Assembly: GCA_029260985.1 (NCBI GenBank)
Contig: JAJDCE010000046.1
Coordinates: 1-8,678, forward strand
DNA length: 8,678 bases
Direction of reading: 5' to 3'
From: Patescibacteria group bacterium
GTDB lineage: Bacteria; Patescibacteriota; Gracilibacteria; UM-FILTER-43-11
Shown: positions 1 to 6,049 of the stretch, in pieces
How positions within the stretch are numbered: the stretch's first letter is position 1
Layout of the letters: each line of letters opens with the position of its first letter
The notes under the pieces: generated by a model
The model's input: only the letters and a program-made list of their open reading frames with translations
What the model was told of the DNA's origin: nothing
Database searches by the model: none
Translations under genes and position numbers: made by a program

Positions 1-1013
1 CCCTACTTATCATCGGCTTAATCCTTAGTCCTTACTTCTTAATACCTGCAAAAGCAACTGAGACAGAAGAAGTTTTTTACTATCTCCACGATCACCTCGG
101 CGGTATAGAAGCAGTTTTAGATGAAGAAGGAAATGTTGTCGAACGCCGTGATTATTTGCCTTACGGAAATATCCGTGCTCAATTGGATTTACAACCGGAT
201 TTACAACCGGACTCCTACGGCTTCACTGGTAAAGAATTAGATGATGAGACAGGATTAATGTATTACGACCAACGTTATTATGATGCTGAAATTGGGAGAT
301 TTGTTCAGATCGATCCGCTTGTTTTGGGGGAAAGTAGTAAGCCTCTAAAATCTGTTTTGACGAACCCCCAGGCATTAAACAGTTATAGTTATGTGATGAA
401 TAATCCTTTGAAGTATGTAGATCCAAATGGGGAATGGAGTGTCTTTGCCCACCTATTATTTACATCGCATGCCATTAGCATGTCTAATGTTGACGAATCC
501 TGGAAAAAAGAACACGAAGAAATGATTACTTTTGGCTCGGGATCATATGCAGATATTTGGGTTAAGTTCAAGGGCGGAAAAGAAAGAGATATGAGCTTTC
601 ATAGCACTACGCCAAACGATATTACTAATGCCACTGACCTTAAAAACAGAATGCTGAATAACGCAAAACGTTTATTCGAAAACGATAGTGATTTGGAGTT
701 TGGTAGATTACTTCATATGGTCCAGGATTCATATGGCCCTAGTCACGTAAAACGAAACAAGGATGGTAAAATTGAAGCTTTCTATGATTTTAAAAAGCAG
801 GATTTTACTGACCACTTAAAAGGAGATAGTATTAAAAATGCGGAGCTGGAACAATTAACCAGCGCTATAAACGCAACAAAAAAACTAATAGAATTTAGAT
901 CAAATAGGGAGACAAAATGGTCTGAAGTTGAAAAATATTTAGATAAAGAAGTATGGGCTTTAAGCAATAATGCTACTGTAGGAACAGCTGGTGAAGAATA
1001 CAAAGACGACTAA
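1..1013 (+). CDS. Short Rhs-family protein with C-terminal toxin-like domain, 5' partial
   Basis: The reading frame is open from base 3 to the TAA at 1011-1013 (336 visible residues), so the start lies before the window. The TTG at 156 is an internal Leu codon, not the start. Counting from base 3, residues 1-15 are hydrophobic and end in AKA (16-18), a good signal peptidase I site. Residues 25-143 are the end of an Rhs core: YYLHDHLGG, YLPYG, FTGKELDDETG, YYD..IGRF, YSYVMNNPLKYVDPNG. The tail from 144 to 336 is a variable domain with HMVQDSYGPSH at 238-248 plus His171 and His200. The H-x3-D-x5-H spacing with Pro matches zinc ligands of the S1/P1 nuclease and zinc phospholipase C fold. Rhs proteins usually carry polymorphic toxins at this end. 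I infer an exported toxin active on phospholipid or nucleic acid. The long YD-repeat shell is absent. A membrane-protein gene follows 33 nt downstream. Confidence 0.85.
   Translation, partial: LLIIGLILSPYFLIPAKATETEEVFYYLHDHLGGIEAVLDEEGNVVERRDYLPYGNIRAQLDLQPDLQPDSYGFTGKELDDETGLMYYDQRYYDAEIGRFVQIDPLVLGESSKPLKSVLTNPQALNSYSYVMNNPLKYVDPNGEWSVFAHLLFTSHAISMSNVDESWKKEHEEMITFGSGSYADIWVKFKGGKERDMSFHSTTPNDITNATDLKNRMLNNAKRLFENDSDLEFGRLLHMVQDSYGPSHVKRNKDGKIEAFYDFKKQDFTDHLKGDSIKNAELEQLTSAINATKKLIEFRSNRETKWSEVEKYLDKEVWALSNNATVGTAGEEYKDD
185..211 (+). repeat. 12-bp in-frame tandem duplication in the Rhs gene
   Basis: The unit GGATTTACAACC occurs twice head to tail (185-196, 197-208), followed by GGA. It adds four residues and gives LDLQPDLQPD between the YLPYG and FTGKELD motifs of the Rhs core. 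Length here is variable in Rhs proteins, so this is probably a neutral slippage event. Confidence 0.7.
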
Positions 1014-1046
1014 AACAAATGAAACAAACTTTTTAATTCCAATGCT

Positions 1047-1445
1047 ATGAACACAAAAAATAATGTTATATACAAAATAATTATCTACTACATACTGCTA
1101 TATGGGTTACTTATTAATCATGCTATTGGCATCAGTGGAATGATGCTTTTTATTATAGGATTAATAGTATATATAATTATCCCATTAATTTTTTTAGCGA
1201 AGTTAATATCAAAATATAAAAAATGGTCCTATAAAAATCTTGGCAAAGTAGCATCATTTTCATATATTATCTTTTTCCCAGTTATTCATATATTATCAAT
1301 GGAAGCTTTTTTAGCTGGACATGAAGGAGTAAGTTTAGAGTTATTTATTTTCAGTGGCGCATTCTCAGGTATATTTTCATTTGGCGGATGTGCAATTGGA
1401 ATAGCCATGAATGCAGTCTATCGGTCATACCTTCATAAAAAATAG
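1047..1445 (+). CDS. Four-helix membrane protein, candidate immunity protein for the Rhs toxin
   Basis: This 132-residue protein is not recognised as a known family. It is strongly hydrophobic, with likely membrane helices near residues 8-27, 32-52, 67-89 and 97-121 and basic stretches at 51-67 and 125-132. ATG 1047 is the only usable start nearby, because the ATG at 1042 is in another frame and meets TGA after two codons. No Shine-Dalgarno sequence is visible. It lies 33 nt after the Rhs toxin gene on the same strand, the usual place for a cognate immunity gene. Its base composition is visibly more AT-rich than the genes at the right of the window, as is common for exchanged toxin/immunity cassettes. 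A membrane immunity protein would fit a toxin that acts on membrane lipids. That role is inferred from position alone. Confidence 0.7.
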   Translation: MNTKNNVIYKIIIYYILLYGLLINHAIGISGMMLFIIGLIVYIIIPLIFLAKLISKYKKWSYKNLGKVASFSYIIFFPVIHILSMEAFLAGHEGVSLELFIFSGAFSGIFSFGGCAIGIAMNAVYRSYLHKK

Positions 1446-1529
1446 TCCAGCATCATATCAAAATCAAACCTGGAAATGACAAGGGGTAAAAAAAGCTTAC
1501 AAGTTACACTGTCAAAACCTGCTACAATA

Positions 1530-4500
1530 CTACTTCACACACCTGACACCATAAGCTGATGATCCTGTTACAACGCCAAAAGATCCATACCCATTCACCT
1601 TCCAGCCCAACACATCTAACCACATTGCAGGTGCACCTGGTATCTTCTTACAATCTGTCGTCTGAAAATCACACCATATCAACGCCTCAGCAGCAGCATA
1701 CGACGGTGTATTTTCGTATTTACCCTTACTAGGCAATCCCCAAGTCCCAGCTGTAACACCACCTTCCGTTAATAAATTACAGAAGCTATCAGCCTGAGTC
1801 CAAGTCTGATTAGCTTGCGTAGCATATGAATAGCCATAATTAGTATGAGATGACTGATCTTTAGGTTTATATTCAACCACTACATCAGTCGTAGCAAAAT
1901 TAGTAACATCTCCTACTTCATGGCACTTTATTGTTACAGTCTCCTTTAAATTATTTGCATATCTTGCTGCTTCATTTGGATTGCTTGGATCAACTGGCAT
2001 ATATTGATATTTACCTGGGCTAGGATTATTCGGCACTAATTTGCCAGCAATCCCATGTGTACCTGACTCTATAGTACAAGTCATTTGATTGAGTGGTAAG
2101 CCTCCTGGCTCAATAACAACCTCAGCATTTGCCCCTAAAGCCAAAGGTGAAGTAGTGGAAGTTACCGGATTAACTGAAGCGATTGTTACTGGTGGTGGTC
2201 CACTTTGTGTACAAATTGATGGCTCACTAGCATCACATGTCCAACCACCAGTAGTATCCACCTGACAAGCCGTAGTACAACCATCACTAGGTATAGGCTG
2301 ACAAGTACCTTCGCCAGCACCACAAAGAACTAAAGCGCTGCAAAACTTACTTGTTGTCGCACTGCAAATGCCCCCAGTATCACATGTCTCAGGATTCGTA
2401 ACCAACCCATCCCCACAAACCGCAGCAGCCAGCGCCTTAATATACACCTTCTTCGTTATAGCAGCAGTAGCAATATGCCCATTAATAGTACTTCCTTGCG
2501 GAATAGTGCATTTTATCCAGTCAGTGAAAGCACCCGAGGTTGGAGATGGAACAAGATATTGATATGGGTTAGTGGCTAGATTCGTTGAAACACCTGCAGA
2601 CCAGATACATTTATCTGGTGAGAAAGAACCTACAACAGTTGGCTCACCTTCCATATTTAATGGCCATGGGCCACCAAGTACCACAAGAGGACTAGCACTA
2701 TTATTCGTAATCGGTACTACAGTTGGATTAATTTTGACTCCCGTCAAAGTCGGAAAACTACTCACCACAAAACTCTTAGTCATCGTTCCCAATATATTCT
2801 GACTCAAATCCCGAACGGTTAAGTTAACGGTAGCATTCGAGGAAGTACTGGAGGTTGGAGCAGGTATTGCGAGAAAAGCTTCATAGGGCTTCGTTGCATC
2901 CGGCACGGTCGGGTTAATGCTTCCGCTCCATTGGTAAATAGTGCCTGATGGTAATGTGGCTCCATTGTAGGCAAGATTCAGATCTACGGGATCATTCGTA
3001 TTCGTAATCTGGATAGTGCCGGAAGGGTTTGGAGGAGGTAATGAATTACCACCTTGAGTAACACTCGTATCAAAATCCACCGTCGTCGTCGGCATAATCG
3101 TGAATAGATCAGACCGCTCACTTAAAAACCCACCACTGGAGTCATACATCTCAACAGTCCACTTATAATCATCACCCGCAGTAATACCTGTAAAAGTGTG
3201 AGTGGTGTTTGAACCTGGTGCAAAAGTCTGGGGTGTAATACTTGTAGGCCAGGGGTGATAGACAAGTAGTTTATAAGTAGCACCCGCCGGTGCATTCGGT
3301 GCCGCCCACTTAAACTCTAAGCTACCTGTAGGCTGAAGCTGTGCACCAGGCGCAGGGTAAAGCAAGCTCAACGATTGATTCTGCTCAATAATCTCCACTA
3401 TCACCTCCTGTTCAAGCTCAAGAGCTTTATCAGTTTTCACCTTAATCTTAAACTTACAGTCGCCATTCCCAATAATATCCAATCTCACAGCAATTGGCAC
3501 GAGCGCTGGCGACAAAGGATTGGGATTAACTGTAGGAAGTGAGCAAGAAGTAGAATCTGGTACTATTTCATAATCTACCTGCTTACCAACCGCATAATTC
3601 CCCAAATTGATCTTAATCTCAATTTCCTGCCCTGACGCACCTGACTGATACGTCTTAATTCTAGGATTAGTGATATCAAGGTAAGGCTTTTTATTAAATA
3701 GCTGAGGATAAAGCTTTTCCTGAGTGATATTAGTATTCGTCTCAATTTTTAGCGGGGGATGACTGAGCGAAGAATGCTCAACCATCTCATAACATTTGCT
3801 ACTATTACTATCCCAAATATAACCCTGATCCACACAATCAGTCTGAGTAGTTGGATCTGCAAGAGTCCAATATTCGAACCTTAGAACATACACATCAGTT
3901 CCAACCGGAACACCAGTGATTTCATAGGCTCCTATCTGTTTATTTAAGATGTCACCAGAAAATTTCCGACGCTCATAAGTGATAGATCCATCCGTACCAA
4001 TCACCTGCTTATAAGCCACTAACCGGTTCGCCTTCACCCGCCGGGCAAACTCACCCGTCCATCCATTCTTAACATTGAGCAAGTTCATAAAAAAGTTCAC
4101 ATTCCTCACACGAACAGTACCTGTACCCGTCTCCACCTTTGCCGAAAGAATGTAAGGTCGAATACCCGTATGAAGAGGAACATCCCTATGCTTTTCCCAT
4201 TTTTTAAACGCAGGTGAATTCGTATTAGGCGGATTACCTGGATTGGCAGGGTCAAGGCCAACATCAATATATTGATGAATCGGCTTTGGCGGTTTAGCCG
4301 AAATATTAGGTAAGTACATTGGATCAGCTTCAATTTTTGTTTCAAGAATTTCATTGGTTGAACTGGTCGTATCCTGCCACACATCCCCATCAAGCACTTC
4401 AATCGTATTATTGAATTCTGCACTAAACTCCGTTCCCCGCACACCCGCAATCGCTGAAGTCGTCTCAACTCGGAACTCAGATTCAGACGCCAAACGAACC

Positions 4501-5354
4501 ACCTTACTCCAAATCTTACCCGCTTTGAGCTTAAGCAGAATTTTGGTAATCGTACCTTTTTTATCATTTTTAGAAACCTCCATATTCTCCAGCACCAAAT
4601 TTGTACCCGGGTCTAACTCAGTAACACTACCATCCGAAAAATAAATATCAGCTGTACTCGCACCAACCGTTATCACCGTATTCCCCTGATAAACCACCTG
4701 CCCATCGGATGCATTTGTTCCATTTACAGTCACAATTCCATTCACATTATTTAAGCGACCTGTAAGAGATAGGTGATCAGCGCTGTAAGGCAAATAAGTA
4801 TCCTTATCGGTCACAAAATTAGCGCTATCGTAAGCCCTGATAATACTCGGGAGCTCAAACCCTTTTGCCAAGTTCTCCACCGTTCTAGCCTCATACGTTC
4901 CATCCTCCCGCTCATACAAACCGGCAATCTGAAAATATTTCCCGTCATTGGTCACTCCGTACACATAACGGCTTCCCGTCCGGGGATCAGTGGGAACTTC
5001 CCGTAAATACCGCTGACTCAAAAGATTGTTATCAATCATTCCTTGCCGAAAGGCAGCCTCCCCCATAGTGCAATCATGAGCATAGGTCGCATCAGCATAA
5101 TAACAGTTTACATTTTGATCTTCATCAGTGTCAGGCACTGGAAATTTAAGCCCATGATCCCGCTTATAATCTTCCATCGCATTCGCAATCGCGACCAAAT
5201 CATCCAACATCTTTTCATTAAGCGCCTTGCTCCGCACCCGCTGAATAGCCACATAAGATACTGTCGCCAAAATCCCCAAAATCACCACCACAATAAGGAG
5301 CTCAACCATCGAGAAACCTCGCTTTTGCTTAAATTGTGACTTCAGCATTTTCAT
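1530..5354 (-). CDS. Giant prepilin-like multidomain surface protein (type IV prepilin, FecR, FnIII-like, Cys-rich, Lcl-like)
   Basis: The protein has 1274 residues, far above the usual 120-200 of a pilin. Residues 11-40 are a class III signal: KRG|FSMVELLIVVVILGIL, with prepilin peptidase cleavage after Gly13 and the conserved Glu5 as Glu18. A pseudopilin-like section runs to about 160. A FecR domain spans about 220-325, with signature TSAIAGVRGTEF at 299-310. Beta-rich stretches follow, including an FnIII-like module around 660-755. Residues 979-1049 hold ten Cys in a DUF4215/Myxococcus disulfide pattern (CGDG..T..ETCD..SDGC...C..GWTC). Residues about 1170-1274 resemble Lcl/DUF1566 (WGLPSKGKY, ending YGVRCVK). 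I infer a minor pilin or pilus-tip adhesin, inserted by its N-terminal helix and displayed outside the cell. ATG 5354 is used; a second in-frame ATG lies two codons later and neither has a Shine-Dalgarno sequence. It converges with the candidate immunity gene. Confidence 0.9.
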   Translation of the reverse strand: MKMLKSQFKQKRGFSMVELLIVVVILGILATVSYVAIQRVRSKALNEKMLDDLVAIANAMEDYKRDHGLKFPVPDTDEDQNVNCYYADATYAHDCTMGEAAFRQGMIDNNLLSQRYLREVPTDPRTGSRYVYGVTNDGKYFQIAGLYEREDGTYEARTVENLAKGFELPSIIRAYDSANFVTDKDTYLPYSADHLSLTGRLNNVNGIVTVNGTNASDGQVVYQGNTVITVGASTADIYFSDGSVTELDPGTNLVLENMEVSKNDKKGTITKILLKLKAGKIWSKVVRLASESEFRVETTSAIAGVRGTEFSAEFNNTIEVLDGDVWQDTTSSTNEILETKIEADPMYLPNISAKPPKPIHQYIDVGLDPANPGNPPNTNSPAFKKWEKHRDVPLHTGIRPYILSAKVETGTGTVRVRNVNFFMNLLNVKNGWTGEFARRVKANRLVAYKQVIGTDGSITYERRKFSGDILNKQIGAYEITGVPVGTDVYVLRFEYWTLADPTTQTDCVDQGYIWDSNSSKCYEMVEHSSLSHPPLKIETNTNITQEKLYPQLFNKKPYLDITNPRIKTYQSGASGQEIEIKINLGNYAVGKQVDYEIVPDSTSCSLPTVNPNPLSPALVPIAVRLDIIGNGDCKFKIKVKTDKALELEQEVIVEIIEQNQSLSLLYPAPGAQLQPTGSLEFKWAAPNAPAGATYKLLVYHPWPTSITPQTFAPGSNTTHTFTGITAGDDYKWTVEMYDSSGGFLSERSDLFTIMPTTTVDFDTSVTQGGNSLPPPNPSGTIQITNTNDPVDLNLAYNGATLPSGTIYQWSGSINPTVPDATKPYEAFLAIPAPTSSTSSNATVNLTVRDLSQNILGTMTKSFVVSSFPTLTGVKINPTVVPITNNSASPLVVLGGPWPLNMEGEPTVVGSFSPDKCIWSAGVSTNLATNPYQYLVPSPTSGAFTDWIKCTIPQGSTINGHIATAAITKKVYIKALAAAVCGDGLVTNPETCDTGGICSATTSKFCSALVLCGAGEGTCQPIPSDGCTTACQVDTTGGWTCDASEPSICTQSGPPPVTIASVNPVTSTTSPLALGANAEVVIEPGGLPLNQMTCTIESGTHGIAGKLVPNNPSPGKYQYMPVDPSNPNEAARYANNLKETVTIKCHEVGDVTNFATTDVVVEYKPKDQSSHTNYGYSYATQANQTWTQADSFCNLLTEGGVTAGTWGLPSKGKYENTPSYAAAEALIWCDFQTTDCKKIPGAPAMWLDVLGWKVNGYGSFGVVTGSSAYGVRCVK

Positions 5355-5386
5355 CTATGAAATTTTGTTTGTTTTTTAACTCAACA

Positions 5387-5416
5387 ATTTTACCACAGGC
5401 CACCGCCAGAAGGCAA
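5387..5416 (-). promoter_or_regulatory. Putative promoter of the giant prepilin gene
   Basis: Read on the minus strand, TGG-TAAAAT forms an extended -10 (TAAAAT at 5387-5392). A weak -35, TTGCCT (5411-5416), lies 18 nt upstream, at the edge of repeat copy A. Transcription would start about 25 nt before the prepilin ATG. The same TGGTAAAATT string occurs in the promoter at 8479-8507. This is a sequence match only. Confidence 0.45.
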
Positions 5417-5462
5417 AGAGGAAGGGCCTCCCCTCCTGCTTAGGAGGGGGGAGGGGGTGGTT
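5412..5462 (+). repeat. Hairpin repeat copy A, left flank of the DUF559 cassette
   Basis: This 51-base purine-rich element contains a perfect 8-bp stem, CCCCTCCT-GCTT-AGGAGGGG, followed by GGAGGGGGTGGTT. By hand alignment it matches copy C (5995-6045) at 47 of 51 positions. It sits between the divergent prepilin and DUF559 genes, and its left edge overlaps the possible -35 of the prepilin promoter. It has no T-run, so it is not a standard terminator. Confidence 0.85.
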
Positions 5463-5474
5463 CATAACTATATA

Positions 5475-5483
5475 TGATACAAT
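5475..5483 (+). promoter_or_regulatory. Putative extended -10 element for the DUF559 gene
   Basis: TGATACAAT fits the extended -10 pattern TGnTAnAAT, as do the two other promoters proposed in this window. No convincing -35 is seen. If it is used, transcription begins near 5490. The ATG at 5474 would then lie inside the promoter, and translation would begin at ATG 5507. Confidence 0.4.
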
Positions 5484-5506
5484 GCCAAGCTAATTCACTA
5501 AAAACC

Positions 5507-5920
5507 ATGTATCTCAAATCCATTCTAAATAACCACAAATTTAAGAAATTAAGACAAAAGCTAAGAAGAATCATGCCAACTGCAGAAATTATACTATGGA
5601 GTAAATTAAAAGGGAGGGGTCTAAAAAAATTAAAATTTAGAAGACAGTATGGAGTCGGTCGATATGTTATAGACTTCTATTGCCCTGAGCTAAAATTGGC
5701 AATCGAAGTTGATGGTGATTCACACTTTTCTGATAAGGCAAAAGAATATGACTTAAAACGTCAAAAATATATTGAAAATTTTGGAATTAAATTCATCCGT
5801 TTTACCAATGAAGATATATATCAAAATCTAGAAGGTGTGTTGGAAGAAGTAGTATTTACTGCGAATAAGATGAAAAACCCCAACTCATCAAATACCACCT
5901 CTTCCTCTCCTCCTAATTGA
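5507..5920 (+). CDS. DUF559 domain protein (Vsr-like PD-(D/E)XK endonuclease fold)
   Basis: From ATG 5507 the protein has 137 residues, the normal size for the family. Motifs in order: RRIMPTAEIILWSKLK (family Glu at 27), KFRRQYGVGRYVIDFYCPELKLAIEVDGDSH (Asp56, Glu67 and Asp69 as likely metal or catalytic residues; written here as consecutive short motifs KFRRQYGVGRY, VIDFYC, AIEVDGDSH), then IKFIRFTNEDI and a helical end. DUF559 proteins are related to very-short-patch-repair endonucleases, but their cellular role is not settled. An in-frame ATG at 5474 would add 11 residues; I prefer 5507 because the family begins here and an extended -10 overlaps 5474. The gene is bracketed by inverted copies of a hairpin repeat. 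Its last residues (TTSSSPPN) and TGA stop are encoded inside the right copy, a sign of insertion as a unit or of drift into the repeat. Confidence 0.85.
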   Translation: MYLKSILNNHKFKKLRQKLRRIMPTAEIILWSKLKGRGLKKLKFRRQYGVGRYVIDFYCPELKLAIEVDGDSHFSDKAKEYDLKRQKYIENFGIKFIRFTNEDIYQNLEGVLEEVVFTANKMKNPNSSNTTSSSPPN

Positions 5921-5938
5921 GGAGGAGCCACCTTCCTC
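5890..5938 (-). repeat. Hairpin repeat copy B, inverted, right flank of the DUF559 cassette
   Basis: On the minus strand this reads GAGGAAGG.GGCTCCTCCT, loop, AGGAGGAG, then ..GAGGTGGT, the same module order as copies A and C but diverged. It has a perfect 8-bp stem (5907-5914 with 5920-5927) and loop AATTG. Orientation is opposite to copy A, so A and B form inverted flanks around the nuclease gene. The DUF559 stop codon (5918-5920) lies at the loop/stem border. Confidence 0.75.
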
Positions 5939-5962
5939 CCGCCCAATCACAAGGAAAAAGGG

Positions 5963-6002
5963 TTCCCAGCGGCAAGGAGTAAGACACTCCCAGTAGCAAA
6001 GA
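5963..6002 (+). repeat. Diverged short duplication next to copy C
   Basis: CCCAGCGGCAAGGAGTAAG (from about 5965) and CCCAGTAGCAAAGAGGAAG (from about 5989) are related sequences about 24 nt apart. The second merges into copy C. Copy A is preceded by a similar GCCAGAAGGCAAAGAGG. The repeat unit therefore seems to include this left module, duplicated and decayed here. Confidence 0.5.
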
Positions 6003-6045
6003 GGAAGGGGCTCCTCTCCTGTTTAGGAGGGGGGAGGGGGTGGTT
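5995..6045 (+). repeat. Hairpin repeat copy C, direct relative to copy A
   Basis: This 51-base copy differs from copy A at four positions. One change sits in the stem and would still allow a G-U pair in RNA. It ends 4 nt from the stop codon of the phosphatase gene (6050-6052, minus strand), so it forms the downstream boundary of the partner-switching operon. Without a T-run it is a weak candidate as a terminator, though the hairpin could protect the 3' end. Confidence 0.85.
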
Positions 6046-6049
6046 GTGC

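Noticed and set aside
156..1013. TTG 156 as start of the Rhs gene
   Set aside because: It falls inside the conserved YLPYG motif, and the frame continues upstream through core motifs to the window edge.
1446..1529. Terminator between the convergent immunity and prepilin genes
   Set aside because: A T-run exists on the minus strand (1490s) but the preceding stem is only about 3 bp, and a 5-bp TCCAG/CTGGA pairing on the plus strand has a long loop and no T-run.
4106..4567. 153-residue minus-strand reading frame
   Set aside because: It lies in another frame inside the FecR region of the prepilin gene and has an arginine-rich, featureless translation typical of a shadow frame.
5474..5506. ATG 5474 as start of the DUF559 gene
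   Set aside because: It overlaps a probable extended -10 and adds 11 residues before the usual family start; it stays possible if transcription begins further upstream.
5412..6045. Intrinsic terminators at the hairpin repeats
   Set aside because: The stems are strong but no T-run follows on either strand; dispersed-repeat behaviour explains them better.
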